Positions 8,030-16,397 of a DNA stretch of 64,000 nucleotides are shown here, in pieces. The number at the start of each line of letters is the position of its first letter. The first letter of the stretch is position 1. The stretch lies in NCBI RefSeq assembly GCF_042662125.1, contig NZ_JBHSXL010000003.1, positions 310,001-374,000 of the forward strand, read 5' to 3'. The DNA comes from Halopenitus salinus (GTDB lineage: Archaea > Halobacteriota > Halobacteria > Halobacteriales > Haloferacaceae). Position numbers and translations under genes: made by a program. Under the pieces are notes generated by a model. That model ran no database searches and had not been told where the DNA came from. It saw only the letters and a list, made by a program, of their open reading frames with translations.

Positions 8030-8950
8030 ATGGAGTTATCGGACGCTCGGCCGGCGGCGATCCTGAAGAACGCCTTTCTGACCGGCGTCGCGGTCATCGT
8101 GCCGCTTTTGATCACGCTCATCGTCCTCGCGATCGCCTTCAACTACGTCTACGTCTACTTGGACCTCCTCTCCGATGCGGTGTTGCCGTTCTCGCCGCGA
8201 ATCTCGATACCCGGATACGGCGTTCTCGGCCGCGAGCTCCTCGTCGAGGTCGCGACGCCGATCGTGTTGTTCGCGTTGATCCTCCTCGTCGGGTTGACCG
8301 CGAACTCCTCGCGATACGGGGAGTTGGCCGTCAGCTACTTCGATCGCGTCATCGAGCGCGTCCCGGGCGTCGGAGCCGTCTACGAGAGCTTCCGTCGGAT
8401 GTCCGACGTGATGTTGGACTCCGACGGCGAACACTTCCAGGAGGTCGTCCTCGTCGAGTTCCCGACGGAGGGGGTCTACGCGCTCGCGTTCGTCACGAGC
8501 CGAACGCCGTCGTCGATCGCGGACCCGATAGAGGAGAGCGACCACCGTGAGGACGCGGGCGAGACGCGTACACTGTTTTTGCCCATGGCGCCAAACCCGG
8601 TCATGGGCGGTCACGTCGTCTTCGTGCCCGGCTCGCGGGTCGTCGAGGTCGACATGACCGTAGAGGAGGGGATCCGGGCGCTCGTGACGAGCGGGGTGGC
8701 GATCGAGGAGTCGATCGGCGAGGAGGGCGGCGTCTCACCGGCCGTCTCGCCCAACCCGCTTCGCGAGTTCTCGATGGTCGACCGGCTCGAGGAACGGCTC
8801 GATCGCGATGACCACCGTTCCCGCGACCGGGGGAACGTGGTGAACGCGGTTCTCGATCCCGACTCGGCGGTCGACGCGGACGACGGGGACGAAAGCGAGG
8901 ATCGAACCGACACCGATAGGACGGAGCCGGACGAACCGTCGGAAACGTGA
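8030..8950 (+). CDS. DUF502 family membrane protein
   Basis: A 306-residue protein of the DUF502 family. The N-terminal region has two membrane segments (AILKNAFLTGVAVIVPLLIT and, around residues 75-95, TPIVLFALILLVGLTAN). The DUF502 core follows: RVPGVGAVYESFRRM and, later, LFLPMAPNPVMGGHVVFVPG. The tail from about residue 245 is acidic and low in complexity. Function is unknown; in plants relatives are membrane-traffic proteins (COV1), which says little here. An ATG 63 nt upstream is in frame, but the weak TATA-like GTTTTGGT (7999-8006) lies just before 8030, favouring 8030. The stop overlaps the archease GTG. Confidence 0.85.
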   Translation: MELSDARPAAILKNAFLTGVAVIVPLLITLIVLAIAFNYVYVYLDLLSDAVLPFSPRISIPGYGVLGRELLVEVATPIVLFALILLVGLTANSSRYGELAVSYFDRVIERVPGVGAVYESFRRMSDVMLDSDGEHFQEVVLVEFPTEGVYALAFVTSRTPSSIADPIEESDHREDAGETRTLFLPMAPNPVMGGHVVFVPGSRVVEVDMTVEEGIRALVTSGVAIEESIGEEGGVSPAVSPNPLREFSMVDRLEERLDRDDHRSRDRGNVVNAVLDPDSAVDADDGDESEDRTDTDRTEPDEPSET

Positions 8951-9447
8951 CGTTCGAACTCCGCGATCACACCGCCGACGTCGCGGTCGAGGCGACCGCG
9001 GGCACGCTCGCCGACGTCCTCGCGGACGTGGCGAACGGGCTCGCCGCGGCGATGTGTGACGAGTGGCCGGAGACCGGCGACCGCTTCGCGATCGAGGTGA
9101 CGGCGGAGTCCCGCGAGGCGCTCCTGTTCGATTACCTCGATCGCCTCATCTACGAGCGCGACGTTCGCGGCGTGCTCCCGGTCGACCATCGGTGTGAACT
9201 CGAGGGGTCGAACGATGAAACCGACCGGTCGAACGATGAAACCGACCGGTCAAACGATGAAACCGACCGGTCGAACGACGAAACCGACCGGTCGAACGAC
9301 GAAACCGAATGGACCCTGGTCGCGAGCGCGCGCGGCGTCCCACTGGAGTCCGTCTCGGCCCGCGACGTCAAGGCCGTGACCTACTCGCAGATGCGCCTGG
9401 AACCCCGCGGCGACGGGTGGTACGCCTACGTCGTCTTCGACGTCTGA
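8947..9447 (+). CDS. Archease with inserted heptapeptide repeat
   Basis: A 166-residue archease, the small metal-binding protein that stimulates RtcB-type tRNA-splicing ligases by promoting guanylylation and multiple turnover. The start FELRDHTADVAVEA holds the conserved HTAD metal ligand, followed by LLFDYLDRLIYERD and the C-terminal strand KAVTYSQMRLEPRGD. The normal length is about 140 residues. The excess is a run of five SNDETDR-type heptads at residues 88-122, in the loop after DHRCELEG. The GTG start overlaps the DUF502 stop. rtcB lies one gene downstream, so the partner pair is linked. Confidence 0.92.
   Translation: MTFELRDHTADVAVEATAGTLADVLADVANGLAAAMCDEWPETGDRFAIEVTAESREALLFDYLDRLIYERDVRGVLPVDHRCELEGSNDETDRSNDETDRSNDETDRSNDETDRSNDETEWTLVASARGVPLESVSARDVKAVTYSQMRLEPRGDGWYAYVVFDV
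9208..9312 (+). repeat. 21-bp tandem repeat inside archease
   Basis: There are five consecutive in-frame copies of a 21-bp unit (TCGAACGATGAAACCGACCG plus G), starting at 9208, 9229, 9250, 9271 and 9292. They encode SNDETDR four times and SNDETEW once. Copies differ at only one or two bases, mostly C/T, which suggests recent expansion. The number of copies is a multiple of three bases, so the frame is safe to slippage. Confidence 0.95.
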
Positions 9448-9548
9448 GTGTCTCCGCCGCCCGTTCAACCCACTTTGACCGTAGACTTTCGTCCACCTCG
9501 CGAGCCGAACGGGGGAAGATTCTTTGTCCGGGAGGTGTTTGGTAACGT

Positions 9549-10073
9549 ATGTCACAGATGGATCGAACGCGAGCCTGGACGTCCGGAGCGATCGCGGGGC
9601 TCGTCGGCGGGGTCGGAATGGGTGTCGTCCTCCAGTTCGGCACCGACGTGATGGCGATCATCGGCGCGCTGGTCGGCGTCGAGAGCGCCCCCGCGGGATG
9701 GGCCGTCCACCTGGCCATCGCGACGGCCTTCGGCGTGTTGTTCGTCGCGGCCTTCGATCGGCCGTTCTTCGACGAGCTACGAACCACCGTCAGCGGGTGT
9801 CTATCGCTCGGGGTCGCACACTCCGCCGCGCTCGGGCTGCTCACCGGCGGTGTCGTGTTGCCGGCGTCGATCGCGTTCAGCGACGGCTCCTCGCTGCCGA
9901 TCGCCGCCCTTCCGCTTCCCGGCGTCACCGCCGGCATCGAGGTCGGCGTCGTCATCGCCGTCTCACACCTCGTGTACGGGCTGGTTCTGGGCGGAACGTT
10001 CGCCCATCGCGTCGGCGCCACGGTCGACGTACGGTGGTGGCCGGCGGGGGCGGCCGAGGAGCCGGGGTCGTAA
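9549..10073 (+). CDS. Integral membrane protein, function unknown
   Basis: A 174-residue protein with about four hydrophobic segments: SGAIAGLVGGVGMGVVLQF, WAVHLAIATAFGVLFVAAF, LGVAHSAALGLLTGGVVLP and TAGIEVGVVIAVSHLVYGLV. Each resembles the two-repeat layout of small haloarchaeal membrane proteins of unknown role. The ATG follows a TATA-like GATTCTTT (9518-9525) at leaderless spacing and also a GGAGGTG at 9531-9537. It separates archease from rtcB in the same orientation; there is no sequence sign that it takes part in RNA ligation. Confidence 0.7.
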   Translation: MSQMDRTRAWTSGAIAGLVGGVGMGVVLQFGTDVMAIIGALVGVESAPAGWAVHLAIATAFGVLFVAAFDRPFFDELRTTVSGCLSLGVAHSAALGLLTGGVVLPASIAFSDGSSLPIAALPLPGVTAGIEVGVVIAVSHLVYGLVLGGTFAHRVGATVDVRWWPAGAAEEPGS

Positions 10074-10104
10074 CGCTATTTCCCCGGCGGCGCGTTGTTC
10101 CGGT

Positions 10105-12999
10105 ATGACCACCCGCGAGTTCGACGGCGTCCGGCTGCGGAAGGTTCGAGAGCACGTCTGGGAGATCCCGAAGGAGGGCGAGATGAACGTCCCCGCCCGC
10201 GTGCTCGCCTCGGAGGACCTCCTGGAGGAGATCTCCGGGGACGACACGCTCACCCAGCTTCGAAACGCCACGCATCTCCCCGGCATCGCGGGACACGCGC
10301 TCTGCATGCCCGACGGTCACCAGGGATACGGCTTCCCGGTCGGCGGCGTGGGCGCGATCGACGCCGAGAGCGGCTGTATCTCGCCCGGAGCGATCGGGTA
10401 TGACATCAACTGCCTGCCGGGGGATACCGACGTTCTGCTCTCGTTCGGTCGTCGCCGCCGGATCGAGGAGCTTCAGGATCGCTTCGAGGACGAGAAGGCG
10501 GTCGTCGCGGCCGACGACGGGCCCGTCGACTCGGACGTTCGACTGTTCACGCGTTCGAAGCCACGGACGGTGTACGAACTGGAGACGGACACCGGCGATA
10601 CCGTGGCTGCGACGAGCGATCATCCGTTCCGAACGACGGACGGGATGTCCGAACTCGGCGACATCGACGTCGGCGACGAGGTGTTCGTACACCCGTTCGA
10701 GGGGCTCCCGGACGAGACCCCGCCGGAGTTCGTCGTCCTGGACGAATCGGACTTCGCGGACGAGGATCCACAGCTCGTTCGCGTGCTGAAAGAGCGGGAC
10801 CTGCTCCCGCTGTACTCGACCGACGAGGCGTTCCATCGATTGCTCAAGCTGGCCGGATATCACACCGGGGACGGATCGTTCAGCGGTTCGCTGTCGTGGT
10901 TCTACGGGGATCCGGAGGATCTCGAGGCGATCCAGGAGGACATCGAGGCGCTCGGGTTCACTCCGTCCCGGATCTACGAACGCGAGCGTGACCACGAGAT
11001 CGACGGACGGGAGTTCACCCGAACGGAGTACAGCGTTCGGTCGAACTCGAACGCGTTCACACAGCTCCTCGTTCGCCTCGGCGTTCCGGAGGGGCGCAAG
11101 GTCGAATCCGACTTCACCGTACCGGCGTATCTCGATCGCCTCGCGGACTGGCAGCGAGCGCTGTACCTGTCGGCGTTCTTCGGCGCCGAGATGAGTGCGC
11201 CCGACACGGTCTCACGGAAGAACTTCTATGCGCCGTCGGTCTCGCACAACCGCACCGTCGAAGTTCGTGAGGCTGGAGAACAGTTCCTCCGGGATCTCAT
11301 GCGCCATCTCAACGAACTCGGAATCAGGACGAACGCGCTCGAGGAGGTCGAACGTACCGAGACGACCGTCGGAGAAACGGTCCGGTTCCGGTTCGGCGTC
11401 AGCTCCGAGGCCGAAAACCTGATCCGGTTTTTCACCCGGGTTGGATACAGATATGCCGAACGGAAGCGGCGCGACGCGCTCGTTGCTGCACAGTACCTCA
11501 AGCACAAGAAGCGAGTCATCGACGAGCGTGCGCGCATCGCGGCCGAGGCCAGCGCGCTCGCCGACGGGGGCGTGGAGATCGGCGAGATCAAATCACGCTT
11601 CGGCGAGGTCAACGGCCGGTTCATCGAGCGAAGCGTGTACGACGGGCGGAAGGGTCGTCCCCGCCCGCCCGCGGATTTCCCTGACTTCGCGGAGTTCCGC
11701 GAATCGATCACCGTTCGAGCGAACGGGACGATCGCGGCTGAGGTGGTCTCGATCGCCGAACGCGGACGCAGGGAGGTGTTCGACATCGGCGTCGACCACG
11801 ACGCACACAACTTCCTGGCGAACGGGTTCGTCGTGTCGAACTGCGGCGTCCGGATGGTCCGGACGAGCCTCACCTACGACGACGTCCGCGGACGCGAGGA
11901 GGAGCTCGTCGACGTCCTCTTCGACCGGATCCCCTCCGGGCTCGGCGGCGGCGGGATCGTCGAGGGCGACCGCGACACGGTCGAGGCGGTCCTCGAGCGC
12001 GGCGTCGAGTGGGCGGTAGAGGAGGGGTACGGCGTCCCCGAGGACCTCGACCGCTGTGAGGACGAGGGGCGCAGGCCCGACGCACGCCCCGAATACGTTC
12101 CGAAGAAGGCCAAGGACCGGGGACGCAACCAGATCGGCTCGCTCGGCTCCGGAAACCACTTCCTCGAGGTACAGCGGGTCACGGACGTCTTCCGCGGGGA
12201 CGTCGCCGACGTCTACGGGCTGCGGCCGGATCAGATCGTCGTGCTCATCCACTGCGGCTCGCGGGGGCTCGGCCACCAGACGTGCTCGGAGTACCTCAGG
12301 CGGATCGAGAAACGACACGGCGACCTCCTCGAGGCGCTCCCGGACAAGGAGCTCGCGGCCGCGCCCGCGGGCTCCGAACTCGCCCACGAGTACTACGGCG
12401 CGATGTGTGCCGCGATCAACTACGCCTGGGTCAACCGCCAGCTGATCACCCACCGGACTCGAAAGGTGTTCGGACACGTCTTCGAGGCCGACCCGATCGA
12501 CGACCTCGGGATGGAGTTGCTCTACGACGTCGCCCACAACATCGCCAAACGCGAGACCCACGTGGTCGACGGCGAGGAACGCGATCTGTACGTCCACCGC
12601 AAGGGCGCAACGAGGGCGTTCCCGGCCGGTCGCGAGGAAGTCCCCGCGGCCTACCGCGAGGTCGGCCAGCCCGTCATCATTCCCGGAAGCATGGGCACGG
12701 GCTCGTACGTCCTGCGTGGCGGGGAGAACTCCCTCGAGGTCTCCTTCGGGTCGACCGCCCACGGCGCGGGCCGGCTCATGAGTCGGACGCAGGCCAAACA
12801 GGAGTTCTGGGGCGGCGACGTCCGCGACGACCTCGCCGAACAGGACCACGTCTACGTGAAGGCCCAAAGCGGGGCCACGATCGCCGAGGAGGCGCCCGGC
12901 GTCTACAAGGACGTCGACGAGGTCGTCCGCGTCAGCGACGAGCTCGGGATCGGCGACAAGGTCGCCCGAACGTTCCCGGTGTGCAACATCAAGGGGTGA
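10105..12999 (+). CDS. rtcB: RNA-splicing ligase RtcB, precursor with intein
   Basis: A 964-residue precursor; removal of the 477-residue intein leaves an RtcB of about 487 residues, the normal size. RtcB joins tRNA exon halves (and other 2',3'-cyclic phosphate ends) in a GTP- and Mn-dependent reaction. Exteins show MPDGHQGYGFPVG, GAIGYDIN joined to CGVRMVRTS, GSGNHFLEV, IHCGSRGLGHQ, YDVAHNIAKRE and STAHGAGRLMSR, which holds the His that takes GMP in the family. The intein splits the metal-site motif DIN/C. The frame runs further upstream, but ATG 10105 starts MTTREFDGVRL, the usual N-terminus. Archease lies just upstream. Confidence 0.96.
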   Translation: MTTREFDGVRLRKVREHVWEIPKEGEMNVPARVLASEDLLEEISGDDTLTQLRNATHLPGIAGHALCMPDGHQGYGFPVGGVGAIDAESGCISPGAIGYDINCLPGDTDVLLSFGRRRRIEELQDRFEDEKAVVAADDGPVDSDVRLFTRSKPRTVYELETDTGDTVAATSDHPFRTTDGMSELGDIDVGDEVFVHPFEGLPDETPPEFVVLDESDFADEDPQLVRVLKERDLLPLYSTDEAFHRLLKLAGYHTGDGSFSGSLSWFYGDPEDLEAIQEDIEALGFTPSRIYERERDHEIDGREFTRTEYSVRSNSNAFTQLLVRLGVPEGRKVESDFTVPAYLDRLADWQRALYLSAFFGAEMSAPDTVSRKNFYAPSVSHNRTVEVREAGEQFLRDLMRHLNELGIRTNALEEVERTETTVGETVRFRFGVSSEAENLIRFFTRVGYRYAERKRRDALVAAQYLKHKKRVIDERARIAAEASALADGGVEIGEIKSRFGEVNGRFIERSVYDGRKGRPRPPADFPDFAEFRESITVRANGTIAAEVVSIAERGRREVFDIGVDHDAHNFLANGFVVSNCGVRMVRTSLTYDDVRGREEELVDVLFDRIPSGLGGGGIVEGDRDTVEAVLERGVEWAVEEGYGVPEDLDRCEDEGRRPDARPEYVPKKAKDRGRNQIGSLGSGNHFLEVQRVTDVFRGDVADVYGLRPDQIVVLIHCGSRGLGHQTCSEYLRRIEKRHGDLLEALPDKELAAAPAGSELAHEYYGAMCAAINYAWVNRQLITHRTRKVFGHVFEADPIDDLGMELLYDVAHNIAKRETHVVDGEERDLYVHRKGATRAFPAGREEVPAAYREVGQPVIIPGSMGTGSYVLRGGENSLEVSFGSTAHGAGRLMSRTQAKQEFWGGDVRDDLAEQDHVYVKAQSGATIAEEAPGVYKDVDEVVRVSDELGIGDKVARTFPVCNIKG
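10411..11841 (+). mobile_element. Intein with LAGLIDADG homing endonuclease in rtcB
   Basis: The 477-residue intein occupies codons 103-579. It begins CLPGDTDVLLSFG (block A, Cys nucleophile). Block B is TVAATSDHPFRTTDG with the conserved T and H. Blocks F/G are VFDIGVDHDAHNFLANGFVVSN, followed by Cys+1 of the C-extein. The penultimate residue is Ser instead of the usual His. The endonuclease domain has two LAGLIDADG-type helices, LAGYHTGDG and LSAFFGAEM, each keeping its acid (D and E), so cleavage activity is possible. The insertion directly precedes the Cys that binds Mn in RtcB, a site used by other archaeal RtcB inteins. Confidence 0.93.
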
Positions 13000-13024
13000 G
13001 TTTTCGGCCCGGACCGAACCGGGG

Positions 13025-13498
13025 TCATCCCCGAAACCCGTCCCCGTCGGGCCCGCCCGGCCCGGACGGGCCACGCGGACTCGCCGGCTCCCGGCCGAGG
13101 GCGAGCCGGACGCGCTCTCCGGTCGAGTCGGAGCGGGGATCGACCTCGCGTCCGTTCTCGAACCGGACAAACGAGAGGTAGAAGGGCTCGCCACAGCCGA
13201 TCTCACCGGGTTCATCGCGTCTCTCGCCCCCCGGTTCGTCCTCTTCATCGGCGGTTCCTGGAGAGGGGTCCCAGTCGACGCCGTCGCTCTTCCCGCAGAC
13301 GAAGCGCACGCCGTCGGGAGCGTTCTCCGTCTCGGCGTCACCTCCCTCCCGATGAACGTCGAACTCCGCGGTCGGCTCGACGTAGGTCCACCCCTCGAGC
13401 GGATACGGGGTGACCGCCTTGTCGGCGAGGTAGCCCTCCCGCTCGATCGCGGCGAGCGTCCCACAGCGCGGACAGCGGTAGGTGACCGGATGACCCAT
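13025..13498 (-). CDS. Zinc-ribbon protein, haloarchaeal, function unknown
   Basis: A 157-residue protein beginning MGHPVTYRCPRCGTLAAIER, a CxxC knuckle. A second pair is spread out as FVCGKSDG and IGCGEPFYL. The centre has a conserved-looking stretch EGYLADKAVTPYPLEGWTYV. An in-frame ATG lies 27 nt upstream, but MGHPV directly before the knuckle is the better start. The C-terminal 30 residues are Pro/Gly rich. It is divergent from the DUF47 gene across a repeat block. The role is not known; a nucleic-acid or protein-binding adaptor is possible. Confidence 0.7.
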   Translation of the reverse strand: MGHPVTYRCPRCGTLAAIEREGYLADKAVTPYPLEGWTYVEPTAEFDVHREGGDAETENAPDGVRFVCGKSDGVDWDPSPGTADEEDEPGGERRDEPGEIGCGEPFYLSFVRFENGREVDPRSDSTGERVRLALGREPASPRGPSGPGGPDGDGFRG

Positions 13499-13546
13499 GT
13501 TCGGTCCGACGGCGTCGAGGACCAAGTCGTCATCGCCGACTTCGGC

Positions 13547-13621
13547 ATCGCTCCCGAACGCTATTGGACAGATCGCTCCCGAACGATACGGGATGGATCG
13601 ATACCGAACGATACGGGACGG
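13547..13621 (+). repeat. Three 25-bp tandem repeats upstream of the DUF47 gene
   Basis: Copies start at 13547, 13572 and 13597, each close to ATCGCTCCCGAACGATACGG plus five bases. A partial fourth (ATCGGTCC) runs into the TATA box at 13631. Copies 2 and 3 share the core CCGAACGATACGGGA. Placed between divergent genes and directly before a promoter, they look like binding sites for a regulator. Confidence 0.75.
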
Positions 13622-13630
13622 ATCGGTCCG

Positions 13631-13639
13631 GTATATAGG
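13631..13639 (+). promoter_or_regulatory. TATA box of the DUF47 gene
   Basis: GTATATAGG lies immediately after the 25-bp repeats. Transcription should start near 13660, leaving a short leader before the ATG at 13684. Confidence 0.65.
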
Positions 13640-13683
13640 TCTCTTAGCAACCTACTTTCGGCCTCCCGAGAGCGGATCGATCG

Positions 13684-14427
13684 ATGGCCGCAGATTCCGA
13701 CTCGCGGTTCGACGACCGGATCGTCTCGCGGACCGAGGACTATCTCGATCGGATCTCGGAATGCGTCGGGCTCCTGCCGCGGCTGCTCGAGACGTACCTC
13801 GCGGAGGGGACGGACGAGACCACGGCCGGAACCGACTCCGTCGCCGCCTCGATCGTGAACCTGGAGAGCGACTGTGACCGGCTCAAACGCGACATCTCCG
13901 GCCAGATAACGAACGCCGACGCCGCCGACGTCGGGCTGTTGAACGCCCGTATCCACCGCAACTCCTCGCAGGTGCTGGACCTCTATCAGCGGCTGGACGT
14001 GATCGCGAACGTGGCGGAACGGATCGCGGAGGAGCTCGTCACCGTTCGCCCCCCGCGGGATGCGGACTGCTTCGACCGCTACGTGGAGATGGCCGGCTTT
14101 GCGATCCGGGGGATGGACGCCCTTTCGGCGGCCGTCTCGCGATACGTCCGGCTGCTTCGGTCCCCCTCACGGTCAGGCACCATCGCGGACGAGATCGCGA
14201 GCGTTCGCGGGATCGAAAGCGCGGTCGACGAGCTCCGCAACGAGGTCGTCGAGACGGCCTTCGCGGACGACGGCGTCGATCGGCCGCTCGTCCACCGCGA
14301 GTTCGCGCTCCTGTTCGACGCGCTCTGTGACGCAATGGAGGACGTGACAGACACCCTGGTGCTCGTCTCGAGCACCGAGGCGTGGATCACGACCGAGTTC
14401 GACGATCGGGGGAGCGACCTCGAGTGA
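13684..14427 (+). CDS. DUF47/PhoU-like protein
   Basis: A 247-residue all-helical protein resembling the DUF47 (PhoU-related) family, whose members often accompany Pit-type phosphate transporters. Features are a long helical N-terminus (DRISECVGLLPRLLETYL), a heptad-like middle (VNLESDCDRLKRDISGQI) and VREVFAL-type terminal helices (VHREFALLFDALCDAMEDVTD). PhoU relatives bind metal clusters through E/D-rich helices; exact ligands cannot be assigned here. No transporter gene is adjacent, which is unusual for DUF47. The strong TATA box and preceding repeats suggest tight regulation, perhaps by phosphate (inference). Confidence 0.75.
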   Translation: MAADSDSRFDDRIVSRTEDYLDRISECVGLLPRLLETYLAEGTDETTAGTDSVAASIVNLESDCDRLKRDISGQITNADAADVGLLNARIHRNSSQVLDLYQRLDVIANVAERIAEELVTVRPPRDADCFDRYVEMAGFAIRGMDALSAAVSRYVRLLRSPSRSGTIADEIASVRGIESAVDELRNEVVETAFADDGVDRPLVHREFALLFDALCDAMEDVTDTLVLVSSTEAWITTEFDDRGSDLE

Positions 14428-14445
14428 GCGGCACGCGGGCACAAC

Positions 14446-14452
14446 CCTTATG
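14446..14452 (+). promoter_or_regulatory. TATA-like element of the aldo/keto reductase gene
   Basis: CCTTATG lies about 28 nt before the ATG at 14478, supporting that start over a longer open frame. Confidence 0.45.
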
Positions 14453-14477
14453 GTCCGGATCCACGAGTGATCGTACC

Positions 14478-15467
14478 ATGGAGTACACGACGCTCGGCGA
14501 CACGGGCATGGAGGTCAGCCGGATCTGTCTCGGCTGTATGAGCTTCGGATCGAACGACTGGCGCGATTGGGTCCTCGAGGAGGAGGAGAGCCGGCCGATC
14601 ATCGAGCGGGCGATCGACCTCGGAATCAACTTCTTCGATACGGCGAACGTCTACTCGAACGGCGAGTCGGAACGCGTCCTCGGGAACGCCCTCGAGGGGT
14701 ACGACCGCGATCGACAGGTGGTGGCCACGAAGGTCTACGGCGAGATGGACGAGACGAACCCCAACGCCGCCGGACTCTCGCGCAAGGCGATCGAACAGGA
14801 GCTGTCGAACAGCCTCGACCGCCTCGGGATGGACACGATCGACCTCTATCAGACGCATCGGTGGGACTACGACGCGCCGATCGACGAGACTCTCCGGGCG
14901 CTCGACGACGCCGTCCGCCGGAATCAGGTCCGATATATCGGCACCTCCTCGCAGTGGGCCCACCAGTTCTCGGAGGCCTTACACACGAGCGACGACCTCG
15001 GGCTGGAGCGATTCCAGACGATGCAGAACCACTACAACCTCGCCTACCGCGAGGAGGAACGAGAGATGCTCCCGCTTTGTGATCGCGAGGGGATCGGGGT
15101 CGTTCCGTGGAGCCCGCTCGCGCGGGGGTACCTCACCCGTCCCCACGAGGAGTTCCTCGATACGGTTCGCGGCGAGTACATGAACGACAGCGAGTTCGCC
15201 GAACGGATCGCCACCTACCGCGCCAACGGCGGCGACGAGATCAACGAACGCGTCGCGGAACTCGCCGCGGACAAGGGCGTCACGATGGCGCAGATCGCGC
15301 TCGCGTGGCTCCTCCACCAGGAGACGGTTGACGCGCCCATCATCGGGACGACGAGCGTCGAACACCTGGAGGACGCGGTCGAGGCGCTCGACATCGATCT
15401 CTCGGAGAGCGACCTCGCGTACCTCGAGGAGCCGTACGGACCGGTCGGGGTGAACGGACACGAGTGA
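14478..15467 (+). CDS. Aldo/keto reductase
   Basis: A 329-residue NAD(P)H-dependent oxidoreductase of the aldo/keto reductase superfamily (TIM barrel). It starts MEYTTLGDTGMEVSRICLG. Catalytic residues are visible as Asp and Tyr in FFDTANVYSNGESE and the Lys in VVATKVYGEM; the catalytic His lies in YQTHRWD. The cofactor end shows WSPLARGYLTR and PIIGTTSVEHLEDAV. It is closest in style to YajO/Tas-like members that reduce small aldehydes. The real substrate cannot be read from sequence. It is separate from its neighbours. Confidence 0.92.
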   Translation: MEYTTLGDTGMEVSRICLGCMSFGSNDWRDWVLEEEESRPIIERAIDLGINFFDTANVYSNGESERVLGNALEGYDRDRQVVATKVYGEMDETNPNAAGLSRKAIEQELSNSLDRLGMDTIDLYQTHRWDYDAPIDETLRALDDAVRRNQVRYIGTSSQWAHQFSEALHTSDDLGLERFQTMQNHYNLAYREEEREMLPLCDREGIGVVPWSPLARGYLTRPHEEFLDTVRGEYMNDSEFAERIATYRANGGDEINERVAELAADKGVTMAQIALAWLLHQETVDAPIIGTTSVEHLEDAVEALDIDLSESDLAYLEEPYGPVGVNGHE

Positions 15468-15545
15468 CGTCCCAGTCCTGATCGCCGTCCCGGACGACAC
15501 CGGTCCACCGCTCGAACGACACCGTCCACTGCCCGAACGAGGCTA

Positions 15546-16256
15546 TCACACGAGCGCGAGTATCACCGACGCCACCGTCTCGACGACGGTGTCCCAGACG
15601 GAGACCCCCGTCAGCATGGCCTGAAGGGTGTCGACGCCGAAGAAGCCGAAGGCGGCGGCCGCGACGAAGTGCGCCTTTCGGAGGTCGAAACGGTGTGCGA
15701 ACCGGAAGAAGACGAAGGCGTTGAGCAGGCTCACCGGGATGATCGCGGCCATCTCGCCCGCCCAGATGGCGGTCGGGAACGCCGGGTACTGCGCGGCGAG
15801 GCCGATCGTCACGAGCTGGGTCTTGTCGCCGAACTCGCCGAAGGCCATCAGCGCGAAGATGGGCAAAAAGCCGCCCATGACGTTCGGCACCCGCCAGCCG
15901 AGATACGGCACGCGAACGTCGAGATCGCCGTCGAGAACCGCGGCCAGCCCGCCGTCGGGCTGTGCGTCGACGTCGCCGCTCGAGGGCGCAGAACGGAACA
16001 ACGCGACCGCGAAGAACAGGAACAGGATCCCGGTCAACAGATCGAGGTAGACGCCGGGGAGCACCGTCTGGAGGTAGCTTCCGAAGCGGATCTCGAGCAC
16101 CGTCCATCCGGCGAAGGCGCTCCCGGCCGCGGCGACGACCACGAGCGGATTGTATCGCGTCGAGAGCGCCGCGATGATGAACTGAACCTTCTCGCCCGGC
16201 AACACCGCGAGCTGGGCGAGAAACGCGATCGTCGCGACCTCGATCCAGGTCGTCAT
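15546..16256 (-). CDS. UPF0016/GDT1-like cation transporter
   Basis: A 236-residue membrane protein of the UPF0016 (TMEM165/GDT1/MneA) family, known for Mn2+ or Ca2+ export. It has two homologous halves. The second half carries the family motif FGEFGDKTQLVTIGLAAQY. The corresponding first motif is changed to VLPGEKVQFIIAALSTRY, lacking the GD(K/R)T core. About six hydrophobic segments are seen. The start MTTWIEVATIAFLAQ at 16256 is chosen; the upstream frame is not hydrophobic. A TTAGAC-GT-GTCTAA palindrome lies about 140 bp upstream. Confidence 0.85.
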   Translation of the reverse strand: MTTWIEVATIAFLAQLAVLPGEKVQFIIAALSTRYNPLVVVAAAGSAFAGWTVLEIRFGSYLQTVLPGVYLDLLTGILFLFFAVALFRSAPSSGDVDAQPDGGLAAVLDGDLDVRVPYLGWRVPNVMGGFLPIFALMAFGEFGDKTQLVTIGLAAQYPAFPTAIWAGEMAAIIPVSLLNAFVFFRFAHRFDLRKAHFVAAAAFGFFGVDTLQAMLTGVSVWDTVVETVASVILALV

Positions 16257-16397
16257 CAGTGATCGCCCGGCGATCGGCGGCTCGTTCGACGTCCGCTTCG
16301 GCTGCCCGGGGGCTCGGTCGAGAGGGCATCCACGGCAGCGCATCGACGAGTGCTGGCTCGTCGAGTGGTTCGGTCGATAGTCATCGGTCCGGCTGGA

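Noticed and set aside
9850..10104. An 85-codon upstream extension of rtcB
   Set aside because: It overlaps the membrane-protein gene in another frame; the usual RtcB N-terminus begins at 10105.
13547..13621. The 25-bp repeats as a CRISPR or origin of replication
   Set aside because: Repeats are contiguous without spacers, and no Orc1/Cdc6 gene is nearby.
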